Shown here: piece by piece, positions 1 to 13,242 of the stretch | Numbering within the stretch: position 1 is the stretch's first letter | How the letters are laid out: every line of letters begins with the position of its first letter | Origin: Phoebastria nigripes | Taxonomy: Eukaryota > Chordata > Aves > Procellariiformes > Diomedeidae | Direction: 5' to 3' | Length of the DNA: 64,000 nt | Assembly: GCA_035582835.1 (NCBI GenBank) | Contig: JAYKAV010003356.1 | Span: forward strand, 1-64,000 | The notes under the pieces: generated by a model | What the model saw: only the letters and a program-made list of their open reading frames with translations | Databases searched by the model: none | What the model was told of the DNA's origin: nothing | Program-made: the position numbers and the translations under genes

Positions 1-7
1 GCTCACC

Positions 8-604
8 ATGGTGGAGGCAACCACCGGATGGCTGGAAACGTATCCTGTGCCCCATGCTACCGCTGGGAACGCTATCCTGGGCCTTGAAAAGCAACTGCTA
101 AGGCAACATGGCACCCCAGAAAGAATTGAGTCAGACAACGGGACCCATTTCCAAAACACCCTCATAGACACCTGGGCCAAAGAGCATGGCATTGAGTGGG
201 TGTATCACATCCCCTATCATGCACCAGCCTCCAGGAAAATTGAACGACACAATGGACTGCTAAAAACTTTGCTGAAAGCAATGGGTGGTGGGACATTCAA
301 GCANTGGGATGCACATTTAGCAAAAGCCACCTGGTCAGTCAACACTAGGGGATCTGTCACCTGAGCTGGCCCTGCCCAGTCAAAACCCTTACGTACTGTA
401 GATGGGGATAAAGTCCCTGTAGTGCACATTAAAAATATGCTGGGGAAGACAGTCTGGGTTAGTCCTGCCTCAGGCAAGGGAAAACCCATTCGTGGGATTG
501 CTTTTGCTCAAGGACCTGGGTGCACTTGGTGGGTAATGCGAAAGGATGGGGAAGTCCAGTGTGTACCTCAAGGGGATTTAATTTTGGGTGAAAATAGCCC
601 ATGA
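8..604 (+). pseudogene. Broken retroviral integrase (C-terminal part of pol)
   Basis: This is a fragment of the DDE integrase core that joined retroviral DNA to the host genome. The second catalytic Asp is in an SDNG motif (residue 43 of the visible frame) and the Glu is in KIERHNG (residue 79). They are separated by exactly 35 residues, the retroviral DX35E spacing. The first Asp and the zinc-binding domain lie off the left edge. A TGA at 362-364 interrupts the frame, and the same frame resumes until TGA at 602-604, where a tryptophan-rich C-terminal DNA-binding segment (TWWVM) remains. The stop and an N at 304 fit a non-functional relic. Confidence 0.85.
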
Positions 605-1015
605 ACTGAATTGTATGATGTCAATTGCTATATAATGCTGTATGTCATACCAAAGGTGTTGCAGTAAGAATCACCCAGATTAATGAAGAAGGAACTCTGA
701 TGAAACCGAGCAAAGTGCAACGATGAGAAAACCAGACGAGCGCAGCGATAATGGAACCAGAACTGGCTTCAGGATGCAACAATCCCAACACCACCCACCA
801 TCTCTCCTGCCCTGAAAGACTGCCATGACAGATGGAGCCCAAAGTCATGGACTAAATGAACTCAATGGACATTTTAGAGGGATGGCCCATAGACTAAAGG
901 AATGACATCGGTGTATATATCAAAGGGCAGGAAAAATGGTGATGATTAATTGGNATGTATTGGAAAATGTCAGACCTGGGCATGACGTAGATGGTATAGA
1001 ATAAGGGGTGGATAT

Positions 1016-1588
1016 TGTCGTGGTTCCGGCTGAATTAACTTTCTTCCCAGTAGCTGGGGAGGGTGTGCTGTGTTTTGGGTTTGGTATAATAGGAGCATCG
1101 ATGGCCCATTGATGTTTTGTGTGTTGCTGGGTGGTGCTTGCACCGGGCACTTTTCGGCCTCCCATGCCCTGCCAGGTGCATGGGAAGCTGGCGGGGGGAG
1201 CATAGCCGGGGTGGTTGACCCAGCTGGCCAANGGGGTATTCCATACCATGCAACGTCATGCTCAGTATAAAAACTGTGTGGGGCTCTGGGTTCTGGGANG
1301 GGCTCGTGTGTTTTTTCGGGCACGCGTCGGTTCGGCANGCGTCGGTTCAGCACGCNNTGAGCAGTTGCATTGTGCATCGCCTGTTTTGTATATTCTATTG
1401 TTGCTGTTGTTACCACTGTTATTATTACTGTTCTACTTTGTTTTATTTCAATTATTAAGCTGTTTTTATCTCAACCCGTGAGTTTTCCTACTNGTGCCCT
1501 CCCGATTCTCTCCCCCATCCCACCAGTGCGGGGGGGATGAGAGAGCGGCTGCGTGGTGTTTAGGTGCTGCCAGGGTTAAACCACGACA
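1016..1588 (+). repeat. 3' LTR of the ERVL-like provirus
   Basis: The LTR starts TGTCGTGGTTCCGGC and ends AAACCACGACA, so it has TG...CA termini. It matches the solo LTR at 13243-13837 in patches: the first 60 bp, the TTCCATACCAT and GTCATGCTCAG promoter region, the CTCAACCC-TGAGTTTTC segment, the GATTCTCTCCCCCATCCC tract and the last 13 bases. The two differ at many positions, so they are relatives and not a pair from one insertion. The 5' boundary was set by alignment to the solo LTR and by the preceding purine tract. Confidence 0.8.
1266..1271 (+). promoter_or_regulatory. TATA box of the proviral 3' LTR
   Basis: TATAAA follows AACGTCATGCTCAG, at the same place as the TATA box of the solo LTR at 13519. 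The upstream CRE-like site here is degenerate (AACGTCA). Activity is unknown. Confidence 0.5.
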
Positions 1589-4500
1589 TGGAGTTATCTT
1601 CTTAAAATGTAGCAACTGAGTTTGTTCTTAAATTCAGGAGATTTTTAAAGGAACGTATAATTTTCATTTTGAATGACAGCTCACTGCTTGAAAGTATCCT
1701 ATGCAACTTTGAATTTGCAGTGTTGCAAGCAGAGCTGTGAAATGGCAACCAAAGTACAAAGTAAGTTTACAGAGTACGGTTTTGTTCCTGATGCTGCCTT
1801 CAAAAAGGGCTTGTATAACTGTATGCAGCATGCACTTGCCACTCCTCCCTGAATGCACTCTCCCAGTGAGAAAGGTCTCAATTGTTAAAAAACCCACAGT
1901 GCCGGTCAGCTGCCTGCAGAGTGAAGTGTGTTCATCAGACATCAACAACTTGGTTATTTTGCAGCTGTCACTTTTTCTTTTTTAAAGTTAAACAATAATG
2001 GCAGTTTAAAAGAAAAAGTCCAGGCTATTGCTTCAAGTAAACTGTTCTTCACTCCTACCGTTAAGCTTAATGCTACAGTATGGCAGACACTCCAGGTTTA
2101 AGGTCTGTATTGTATTTATGTAGACCTTCCTTTGTAAACTCTTATCTACTGTAATTCTACACATCCCCTGCTGAAGAGGAGTGAAGCACACAGGTTACAT
2201 CTGGCTTTGTGTCTATTACTTTGAGCAAATGCTTCTCCCAGTCTAGTTCCTCTATAACACACTGGCAAGTCTAAAAAAGGGGAAAAGGGGAAAGGAAATC
2301 AGTTCTTTTTCCATATGATGCCTGATGAAATAGTAAAAGGGTTACCTGAACTCGCCTCACGTGGCTGAGGAGATGCAGGTACAGAGGCTGCTCACTGTCA
2401 CTTCGTTGCCACCGGGTCTTCTGAAACGGGGCATCTGTGTCTCCAAAGCAGGTGCCCGGACTGCCAAAGGCCNGGGCTGGTTGGGCACTTGTATCCTCTC
2501 TGCTGTGAGGAGTTAGGAAAAGTGAGTCTGAGGCTGTCCCCAAACAAAACACCGAAATGAAAGTACTAAGAATAACAACAAGCAAAGGCTTTGCATGTGC
2601 GGTAGCCTACAGAGCTGTGATGGTGGCATTGCAATGTACTGAACCAGTTCACTTACCAAACTCTGGATGTAAGACTATTTATATCCATGGCTTAATGACT
2701 CTGACTGCTTGGCGAGATGCCTATAAGTGCCTGTAGCTGGTCAGTTGTGAACCTGCTGTTAGCCACAATTCGTTTGTTAATAGATTATTTTTTCTTCCTG
2801 ATAACACTGGGCTCAAGTGCAGTTACTGATGAGCTTTCAACAATGATGGCCCCATTTATATCAGTGTACCAAACCCAGTTATCTTTACCCTCACAATCAG
2901 TGTTAACTAGACAGGTTAAACTTCTCAGACTTTCTAGTTTTTACTGAAATTGCCTAGATAAGACACACCATCTGGTTAAGGCAGTGGTTGTAATTCTATG
3001 GGTCTCCAGAGCTTAAACTATTTATTTAACTGTTCCCTCAAAGTTCTCCTCAGGTATCTACAAGCTACCTCTTTATTTCATCATTTGTTACTCCTTTTGT
3101 AGGGATGCTCCATTTAGATGCCTTTCACACGTTCCAAAAAGTAAGATAATGTTATCCACCAGCTTTCATAATTCTTTACAAGAGCTGCAAGCATGAAACT
3201 TCCAGTCCAGCTTGCTGTCTGGTTGAGCTATTCCAAGTCACACTTCCCTGTACCTACCGATGTCCATGGCAGTAGTCATAAATTGTGCAAGACTAGTACA
3301 AATAGTCCTTCTTGAATTCACAGAGACTGTTTATACTGTTAAGTAATTATACCTTACAGGGATTATAACTCTGTGGAGAGAGGAGTAGTTAGAATAACAA
3401 AGTCAAGTTAAACTATAAAACTCTAACTTTAGAAAGTAGCATTCGTTAAAGAGTGACTCATCAGTTCTTTGTTTAAGCATATTCCACAGTTGCAGCTTAA
3501 GCCAAGTCCTGTTATAATTATTATTAACTGGGAAAGCTTCCAAAGCCAATATATAGAAAGACCCAGAAGAAAATATTTTGGTATTTTAACTAAAGCTAAT
3601 TTCTCCATTGGTCATGTAAATGCACCNATGTTTTCCTTAAAAAAAGATATTTCAACAGCAGGACTTATTTATGAATCCTAAACTTTGGAGTAACTATTGC
3701 ATCAGCACTTCTTAAACTTGTTTTCAAAGACACAAAATGAAAATCTTGATGTCATGATTAGAGGGTAGTACGTAATTACAAGATTTGTGTGACCTTCTCT
3801 CTGAGCATGAACCCTCTTTTAACAAAGTTCTTGCCACTCTAACTCATGTTTCACTTGAACATGGCTGTCCTCACTTATCCTGACAGCTCACCATTTGGAG
3901 GCCAGCTAGAAATGCCTCAAAGAACCTCTCCTGGTTTATGAGAGACCGTACTGGTATTTACCAGTCTCTGCTCTGCAGTGCAAGATTACCACAGATGCAC
4001 AGTCCACATGCAGGCTTTCTACTGACCTGCCTTTCTCTATTCCTTCCAGTCCTTCCAAAAATGGGATTTGAGAGCCAAAGGCACTGGATATGTTGCAATC
4101 TGCATGTTCATGTGCTGAGCAAAAAGGAGAGTGGGCTCTGCAATGGCCTGCAATCCTACCTCTAGATTGCACCTGGCTGACCAGTGACTGTTGCTCTTCA
4201 CAAGTTCCTTCTCTCCAGAGATGGTATTTTGGAGAGATTCTTCTTCCTTCTGCCAGCTGGACCTGGAAACCGTAAAAGCATTTTTTTCCCCTTAAAACCT
4301 TCTGGAATCTGCCATTTCAGGAAAAATACTTCACAGCTTTCATCACAAGCTTGGATCCTAAGCTACTATGTTTTCAACTTGCTTGAACGGGCTTGAACTT
4401 TAAGGGAAGTTTTGTTCTTGTGCTAACTCCTCTTCCCATTCCCCCAGCACCAGGATTTAAAGGAAACTTTGAAAAAATTATCTTTGTTTAAGATTGAAGG

Positions 4501-4937
4501 GAAAACAATCTCTGTTCCTGCTTGGGACAAACTTTATTCCCATGGAGTAAGCCATCAGGTAGCTGCTAGGATTTCCTTGCCAAAAGAGAGCATGACTGGG
4601 TGAGAAGCTAGCAAATGGGGTGGCAGACCTGTTGACAAAGGCGCTTACTTCAGACACAAAGTGTGTGGAAGAATTTGGCCTCCAAGACTCTCCTTCTGAG
4701 ATGCTTTCCAACTGAGACATACCATGCCCTTCCCAGTGTCAACTTCCTTTTCGCCACACAGCGCGAAGATGAAGCCTCAGTGCCAGCCTCCCATCCCCTG
4801 CCAGCAGCACAGGGACGAGCAAGTCGACACGAATAAGTTTGAAAAGCCTTGCTTCTTGCTGCCAAGGCAATGTGTGTCAGGGGACCGTCTGTTGCCTGCA
4901 AGCAGAGCCCATGTCGCTGAGTCCCTGAGCAAAGAGG

Positions 4938-4955
4938 AGCAGCAGCAGCAGCAGC
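4938..4955. repeat. (AGC)6 microsatellite
   Basis: There are six perfect AGC units in a locally GC-rich stretch. Both strands have short open frames across it (polyglutamine or polyalanine-like), but nothing else supports coding. Confidence 0.9.
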
Positions 4956-7900
4956 CGGGCACCTCGTAGCAGTGAGGACCACTGCGGGCTGGAAAAGCAG
5001 CCCTCGGTTTCGGCAGCCAGTACTTTAGCTTCCTAGAAATACATTTCCTTACTAAATTCTTGGCTAAAAGCAGAGGGCGCTGATCCTAAAATCACAGTGT
5101 GCCTAGGGTTTTGCTATCGCAGCTCGGGAGGAGAGGAAGCAAGCGCTCCAGCCAAACTCCCAAGGTAGTTATTTTGGAGGAGCTGGGAGGCCCGGGGTTG
5201 CTACTACAGGGGGAAATTAATAGCTTGGGCAGGCCAGCCTGCAGGAGGAGACCAAGCAAGCCAGCACACAAGCCTCTGGAGTAGGTATCAAAAGGGCTTT
5301 AATTTGCCTGCCCTGATGTCATTTCATACTCTGTCTCATGATACTCAGTTACAGGATGGAGGAAGCAATACTTCTTCAGGCTCTGGAAAGGGATTGTCAT
5401 ATGTTTGCATTTGTACGAGCTTTCAAGTATGTAAAGGGATATTCATGTGGAAAGTTAGCCCTGATGGAAGGAAACATGCAGATACTCAGCGGGTACACAG
5501 CAGGGAGGAAGGAGTGTTTTCTCTTATATATTCCTTTTCTTCCTTCACACGTAAGCCTATTTGAGGTTTTCTGGACAGAATTTGAAGGAAAGAAAAAGAA
5601 GCAAGTTTCCATCAGGAGCACTGTGTTATAATGAACCTGTACTGTGGAGGGTGTGGATGAGATGTAATTCTGAGCATGCTTCCACCATGCAGCATGGCAC
5701 TCTGTGATCCATGAGCAAAGCCTACTGTTAGGTAATGTGCAAAAGCTGGGAGAGAAAATGACTGGGAGAGTACCTGACTGTTAAAAGCTGCATAGCTTCC
5801 AGAGGAAAAATACCTGTTTGACAACTCTCTCAGGCAGTCTAATAAGGGGAAAAACCTCCCATTCCCAAAAATTCCTGCTTTATAGACAAGAGAGCTGAAA
5901 TCAGGTGGGAGCTAGGAAGTGACCACAAATGAGCGAATAACAAATATATGTGCCAACACATGTATCATCGGAAGAAAGTGAATGTCTCTGTGGCTTTCTT
6001 TAATCATCCAGGTATGTAGGTCTTAAAAGGAGGACAGCAGACATTTTGAGAGGGAAGGGATCTTTATTTTATCTTGCTGTGGAAATTAAAAACGAAAACC
6101 AATGGATGCCGTGGGCTGCAGTTCCGCACTCCTCCCTTACATTGTCTGCCGGGCAGCGCAGAGTGGGCAGCTGTGGGCTGTGAAGCACTGGGAGCGGGCA
6201 GTGCTTGAAGTATATACCTGTGTACTTGTACGAGTAAAAGCCCATAGGCTTCCTTGCTTTCCTATTATCCCTTTAAATAAGGGTTAGGCAAGCAGTGATG
6301 GAGGGAGTTGCGTTGGAGACCTGAAGGCTCCCCCCTTCAGAAGGAAGGTGGGAAGCACCCATCTAAGCTGCGGGTCTCCGTACCGACACAGATGCTGGCA
6401 GGTGGTGCAGCCACAGCCCTGCATCAGAAACGTGACCTGCCGTGGAGCCAGCCTGCGCGGCGTGCCTGGTGCCCACCCAGCCGATCGCTGGATGAAGCTG
6501 GGCTGCAGCCCTGCTCTTTCATAGCAGCGTGGTCGGTCATGTCTTGTAATACTGCGAAATGCAAAAGAAATCTCAACAGTAATTTGGATGCTCTGTGGGA
6601 CACCAACCCTGAGTGCAGAGACCCTGCTAAAAGCAATGTGGGTCTGGAAAGTGACAGCTGCTCTGTTTTTCTCTTGCATGAGTGAAAGCAAGACTCCTGA
6701 TTTTGCTAATCAGCCTACTTCACTAGCTAGTAAAACATCAGTCCCTTGAATATAAATTTACAGCCTTCAAATTAAAAAAAAGTCGTGTTTCTCCTCCTGC
6801 CTGCAGACTTTTCTCAATGGAGTTCTCAGAAATTCTGCTGGAAAAAAGGTTAACTAAACCAGTTTTCCTCTCTAAATCCTCATGCAGCAGGACAAGGCGA
6901 CAGGCACTAAACGTGACAAATCCAGAGAAAGGGAACCGAGTAAGTGCTGGCTCAGTGCCACTTGCCCCACGGCTTCTCTAAGCACTTTTCAGTTTCATTT
7001 TTCTACACACATTAAATAGCTGCTTCCTGCTGGATAGTTAAAATTTGTTACTTGGAAGACCAGAGAGAGTTTGCAACGGAGCGGCTCACTCGATGGTCTG
7101 GTGGATCTGGTTTTCCTGTGTAAATGACCATAGTTCACATTCCTGCTCCCATACGTATATTTTGTGTATAAAAGGCAAGGACTGTGCAAGCAGAAGCTGT
7201 GAAGAAAACCTGCTCTGCTCACTCTTTCTTCAGTTAGTAGCCTGGGGCTTTGTCTGACTGATGAGTACCGCCTTTTCTTACCAAGTCTGATATGAATCAA
7301 GCAGAGCGGGGTCTGGCAGCAGCATTTCCCACACCTCTGGAAAGCCCTGCCTGACAGCCGTGCTCTCTCGCTCCTGCTCTCACCCTGCGTGGTCACAGCT
7401 AGCAGCCCTGCGTTACCTTTGGAGCAGACAGGTGGGAGTACCGGGAATTTCTCCTGGCCAGTGCCTCTGAGAGACTGGATCACCCAGCAGGGCTCTGGCA
7501 GTGGGAAGCGTCCCCAGTGCCCCCTGCCAGCGTCCTTCCCCATTAAGGAAAAGGGCGGTAGGACATGGATGCGAGTGTTGGCTGCATGCACTTAAGGGGA
7601 TGGACAAAACCATTCTCCAGAGATGATCATGGCTTTATGATTTCTTTGGCAGTGTTCAGAGCACCAGAGGGAAAACTGCAAGCCAGGGAAACTTGTATCA
7701 GCTTAGAGCTGACAGCATGGTAGAAACGTTCTCAGCTGATATGCCACTGTGTCAGGGTCAGGCCCCCTATGACTCCTACTAAGACTGTGCATTTCAGGTG
7801 CACATCCTTGCTCCCACCTGTCATCCCTTTCATCCTAGCTCCCTTCTCACTCCTCCTGTCCATTGCCCCAGGCAAGCAGACCAGGAGGAGATTGCACATA

Positions 7901-9232
7901 CATGGTAGATGGGTCAACCCCGTGGTTCTCTTCTCTCATCTGATACACGAAACAACATTTCAGGTCCCAGACATCACTCACGCTTTTGGGTTAGTCCTCA
8001 ACACCTATGAAGTACAAACAAGTATGAGCTAGCCCCAGCGGTTTCTCTACATTAAATGTGGTGTTTATGCGATTTGGGGGAGTGTATAACAGAGTAGGAG
8101 GCGCTCACGTAAGCTTGTAGTTTTGCAACTCAGTGCAACCGGCTAATAGCATGAAAGCAATCGACTTGATCCCTATAGCTAGGGCAGCTGCTAAGCCAAA
8201 AGAGAGAAGGCAAGGCTGACAAATTTTTCCCCCATGCTGCATAAATAATACAGGCCAGCCAGCAAGTCAGCAGGGAGCTATTCACCCAACACAAATTGGC
8301 AAAGGTGACAGCATCCCCTTGAGAAGATTCAGGAAATTACATTGAGGCAAAAAGGTTCCTAGACCAGTTTCTTCCCATTTACTAGGGTTTAAGTGCTCCA
8401 GTGTCAGTTTTCCTCTTAAAAGTTTTTTCAAGCAAAACTTCCTGATATTTCATAGATTAATATAATATACTGCTGTACTAATGTCTCATGAAACTTTGTC
8501 CTTGAAGGAGCTACCCAGAAAGCCAGCAGCCCAAGGGGACAGGCCAGCCCTTAGGAAATGATAAAGACTCACCCGGACTCAAGACAGATGCACAAGACTG
8601 GAATAAATGTGGAGAAGGGCAGCGTGAAGAGCAAACAGAGGCTCTAACTAGAACTGGGCCTTCAAGTGAGCATGAGTTCATCTCACAGCATGGGACCAAC
8701 TACCACAAATTGCTATCCAGCGCTTCACATGCCTTTCCATGTCACATCTCTCCTGTCTTCTTCCCTTTTTACTTCTGAAGCAGTGGGAAATTGCTAGCAG
8801 GGCTTCCCAGGAGACGAGGAAGGAGTATTCCTTTTTTTTTTTTTTCTAGAAATAGTGGAAAAAAAATCCCCATATCCAATCATAAATGTGTTTGAGAATG
8901 ATGAGAATGAGAAGCTCTTTGGAGAAATTAGTCTGCAGAGCTGTTATGGGAACTTGACTCAAATGCTGTGAAATTATGCTATTTGCCAATCCTTTTGTTC
9001 AGCACTTGTCTATTCTAGGCTAGTGAATTTGTAAGTTTTTTCATTCTGCCTAAGAGAGAAAGGAAGCAGGTTGCTGTAATACCTGCGCTGTCTGTGGATG
9101 TTATTTTTTTCTTTTGAGTTACAGCGTAGGAGGACAAACTCCGATCACAGGACTAGCAGTTAGAGTTTGATTCAGGAGTTAAAGTCACTGAGAAAATAAA
9201 TTACTATGCTAACATAAAATGTGGTAAGGAAG

Positions 9233-9262
9233 AAAAAAAAAAAAAAAAAAAAATCGTAAGTG

Positions 9263-9293
<31 letters not shown>
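9233..9293. repeat. Two poly(A) runs separated by 12 bp
   Basis: A run of 21 A (9233-9253) is followed by TCGTAAGTGATT and then 28 A (9266-9293). This could be a pair of retroposed tails or one long tract interrupted by mutation. No recognisable retrotransposed gene precedes either run. Confidence 0.85.
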
Positions 9294-9297
<4 letters not shown>

Positions 9298-10229
9298 GGA
9301 CTTAAAAGAGGTATTTGTTTCCCTCAGTTTAGGAAGAGCCCATACATTGTGCTATTGGCAGAGACGAGCAGTTATGCAATGATGTAAGGAATTTTAGCAG
9401 GAACAAGTCATTTTTTTCTGAATTAAGGGATTAATCTTTGATCCTTCCCTCCCCAGAAAGGACCAGTACAAGCCGGATAAAGTGCCTGCAGGGTGGCACA
9501 AATGGCATGCGTTCCTATTAGGACAGCTCAGTGCATGTGGCAATACATCAGCCAAGAGACCAGCCTCCTGAGATGTTAAACACTTGGTTTCTGCAGGTCT
9601 ATGCTTTGCCACTAGAAGAACTATCATAATCAAATTTCTTTGCTTCAACTCATAGTGCCAGGAGACCTTTCAGAATTTTCCTTCCTTCTCATTTTTCTTT
9701 TTCTGCTTTCTGAGGAGTCTTTGTATCGCTGTGATGGATGCACTCGACCCCTTAACCAAACTAGCGGTAGTTTGGTACAGGCTCCAAAGGAGGCAAAGGC
9801 CTGAGTCATAGCCGGGCCAAGAACTCCTCTAGTTTCAATCTGTTCTCTGAAAACCCACAAAGGAGCAGAGTGACACAGTGAGCATCGATGCATATGAGCT
9901 TGGAACACCGATCATGCGATTAACACATGAATAGTGGGTGGCTTTTCCAAGACTAATTTTTCAACGAACAAAGAAAGTTGTGGGTACAAGGAGTCTCATG
10001 CATACCTTTCCCATGGCATGTAATTTGACTACAAGCCAACCACTTTATTCCATAAATATGACAGCCTAAGTGAACCTTCTTTGAGCTCCCCTTGCTAGGC
10101 AGTATGGCTGCATGGCGATGATCTCCCCTTGAGCTGGGACACCTCTCAAGGTTGCTCCTCGAGGCAGAGAGACCTTTTACCAACAGCAGATCTTTGGTAA
10201 GCGACCAATATCGCACATAACCTTGTAGT

Positions 10230-10308
10230 TTGGTAACTTTGATTTGTGCCTTGGTAACTTTGATTTGTGCCTTGGTAACTTTGATTTGTGTCTTGGTAGT
10301 TTTGAATC
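10230..10308. repeat. 21-bp minisatellite, 3 full copies plus a partial one
   Basis: The unit TTGGTAACTTTGATTTGTGCC occurs at 10230-10250, 10251-10271 and 10272-10292 (the last ends TC instead of CC). A decayed partial copy (TTGGTAGTTTTGAATC) follows. The near-identity of three copies suggests recent expansion by slippage. No coding frame runs through it. Confidence 0.92.
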
Positions 10309-13242
10309 ATTGTTCAAATGATTGTGCCCTACAGTCATAGAGTGAACTTTGCCATTGAACTTTGTTAAGTTGCACTTCTACAACATCATATTAAAACCAC
10401 TTTTGCTAACACCTTTGACAGTGGTTCTTTAAACGATCTAAATCACCCATTCGCGACAATTGCACAGCTTGTGAAGTTGTTAAGGCCAGAACAAAGTAGA
10501 GCAAATCAATCATTTCTCCATCTTTAATGAAGTGATCAAAGAAAGAATGAACATACACACTCAAAGTGAAGTGGATGCTCAGAGGTTTCAACAAGACAGA
10601 CCCTTGCTTGGGAATAGAAACCACTATTTTTCTTTCTTATGATGCAGTTATTTATTTTCTGGGAATCTGACATAAAGTATACTGAAGCAAATGTATCTTT
10701 CCTAATAGTTTGACTACCACATGGAATTTCAGCAGCTATATTAAAAAAAAAAGCTATATTATTGATCCAAAAAATAGCTTAAAATGACAATGCTAAAAAA
10801 TGAGGAAAGAATCCTTATTCTAAAACATCACTCAATTACTGTTAAGACTGTAAAGATCTTGCAAATGGAGCAAGATCAAAGAGCATCACTAGAATTCATA
10901 GCATTGTAAAACACAGCAAATTAGATGTGGTTTGTTTGCCCATGCCCCAAAACCCTTCTGCAGGAATAAACCAGCATTGCTCATCCTTCTATTTTTAATC
11001 CAGAGAAAAAGAGTGAGGAAGAGGAGGAGATCTGACTCCTAGGCCTATCTACTAACCTGCTAATACCCCTAGCATATGGGATATTGCAGCACACTGGTGT
11101 AGGAGCTGAGTGGGTAATCTGGGACAGTGGTAACAGGGGCTTCTCCTCGGTTTTAATCCAGCCAGGCCGAACAACCGCAGCAATGATACACAGCGGGACT
11201 GCACCAGCTCAGCCAGGCTCTGAGCAAGTATTTGGCAGTTGAAGTTCATCCTCCTCCAGTTTCTTTGCTCTCAGTACCAGGCTGGTGGAGTTTTAGCCGG
11301 TAGGGTCTTTCTGGCCCTAAGCACGCCCTGCCCAGAAAACCCTGAGCTGCTGAAGATGCTTCCTGCATGCCTGTGTAGTAAACCTCTGTGTTGAATTAGC
11401 ATTTGCAAGCCTCACCTAAGCTGCAGGGCCAGTTGGGCTTTGCCATGAGACAGCCAAGTCCTAAATTAGTTGCCCACTGCCCAAAAGTAGGTTATCATCT
11501 GGTTTTATGTCAAATTTTGACGGTAAGCTGTTCTGATAGCCATATAGCAGGTACGCTTTGAACATATTTTTCCCCCGTCAGTGTACCAAGCCATAATGCA
11601 GGCTGAGCTCTTCTGTTAATTCACTGCAGTATAATTTTTCCCTTAGAGTATCAAACCACAAAAACAGCTTGTAGAAAATCTTGGCAAAATTTACTCCCAT
11701 TTACCCGAACACAGCAACTATTCAGTGTGATAAAGAACAAACAAGGGTCAGTGGTTTGCTGCTATTCCTAAGTTACAGATAGCAACTCAATCATTGGTAA
11801 TTTATGTATCAGCTGAGATCTGAATTTTTTCCTAGTGGTCTCCTTCCTTTACCTTAATTCTTTATAAAGATGTCCTGGGGATAAGTGGAAATTTTGCAGA
11901 GGCAGCGACAGTTTTTAGAATATTACAGTTGCTTTCAGTCGAAATGATTGAACACAGTGGGACATCTTGTTCTGTGATGTTGAGTCATTTCAAAACTTTG
12001 TGAAATACCACTTGTGGAGCTTCTCCTGAATATTGCAAACCACAGAGCAGCTCCCTCTCTGGAGATGAATAGGAAACTAATTCTGTTTTCAAACATACAC
12101 ATGCATATACATGCAAGTTGCAATGTTATTTTTCATTTCACAGGATGTACAAAGGCTTTTTTGGGGGGGACATTTTTCACTACTCACAGTCATGTTGTCA
12201 CTTGCTAAAACAAAATCATGTTTCTTGATCATAGTCCTGATTATTCTTAAAACAGAAAGCCCCGACACTTTCAGTGACACTGGTTTTGCAAAACTGCCAT
12301 TTTGAAGAAGGTCATTTAGAAAGTTTTGTTCTAAAACAGGAAGGTGGTTTGACCTTTTCAGGCTTATCTATTATATTTCAAAGCATCCATGGAATGAGTG
12401 AAGGATTTATAGTACACACTCTTTCAAGGTTAGACATAGGGTAGCGGTAAGAGGTAAGAGAAGTTCTGCAGTGGATTGTATAGCAAGGTTGTGGTGTGGT
12501 GTTTCCATCACTGGAAGTACTGAAGAATGTATTAGGAAGATATAACATGATAACAGAATACAATAGTATTATAAAGGTAACTGGCCTTATCCTGGAGCAG
12601 AAAGAACCAGGCAGTCTTTTGGATTGCATTTCAGCCCTGTGCNTCTTCTATGATTTTTATTGCAACCTTCAATAGGTTTTCCTGGCNTTTTTTTTCCAAG
12701 CTAGACCTATACAAAGCATTTGCTAAGAAACATAAAACTCATGATTACCAAGTTGTATGATTGGTAATAAAACTACAAAAGTTCACTTTCTAAAAATGAA
12801 CAGACAGGTTTTATTCCAGAGGATCAGATATGACCAAGAAAGTGTACTTAACATACAGAAAATGACCAAAAGAAACCCTCAGGAAGCTACTAGGCAAAAC
12901 GATACTAAAAGCACAGTCAAACTGTATGTTATATATGAAATCAATAGCAAATTATAGTAGAAAAACAGTAACTCTCTAAAAAGCAACTCGTATTTCTCCA
13001 ATAGTCATCCTGGGCCAGTGATGGTGGCAGAATTTACATGGATTTTCAATAGCAAGTGTTAACGTATTCTGTGCTGGGTGTAAGACTGGGTGTCAATTTT
13101 TTTTTTTTTTAACATAATAAATAATCTTGTGTCTTCCTACTGAGGTTCAGCATGGAGACAAAGGATTAAACCACTACCACAACTTAGATAGCGCAGGACT
13201 ACACCTGAAGAATAGGTTCCAATATTAAATTACAATACATGG

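Larger units (their letters stand above)
1..1588 (+). mobile_element. 3' end of an ERVL-like endogenous retrovirus
   Basis: This is the right-hand part of an old provirus whose 5' portion lies outside the window. It holds the end of pol (integrase, to 604), about 410 bp of non-coding DNA, a purine-rich stretch (AAGGGGTGGA, about 1003-1012) where a polypurine tract is expected, and a 3' LTR (1016-1588). No env reading frame lies between integrase and LTR. That absence, with the LTR resemblance to the solo LTR at 13243, suggests an env-less class III (ERVL-like) element; the class is inference. One target-site copy would be TGGAG at 1589-1593, but its partner is not visible. Confidence 0.8.
1589..13242. 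other. Intergenic DNA, no recognised gene
   Basis: I found no exon with a recognisable protein match or a convincing splice-bounded frame. Reading frames here are short or low-complexity; the longest is 198 codons on the minus strand at 6995-7591 and resembles no family I know. Slightly GC-richer patches occur around 4.7-5.3, 6.1-6.6 and 7.3-7.6 kb. Simple repeats are listed separately, and there is a T14 run at 8832-8845. Vertebrate synteny would place ELOVL6 on this side of EGF in convergent orientation, but I see none of its conserved motifs. Confidence 0.6.

Noticed and set aside
4650..4982. Alanine/glutamine-rich frames over the AGC repeat
   Set aside because: The repeat itself creates the open frames; nothing else supports a gene.
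6284..6691. Pair of opposing 125- and 135-codon frames
   Set aside because: Both strands are open across the same GC-rich patch, with no homology on either; likely chance.
6995..7591. 198-codon open frame on the minus strand
   Set aside because: It is the longest non-transposon frame in the left half but has no domain, no splice context and a composition typical of chance frames in GC-richer DNA.
12641..12660. TTCTATGATTTTTATT resembling a CR1 3' end
   Set aside because: Only one partial ATTCTATG-like unit and no CR1 body beside it.
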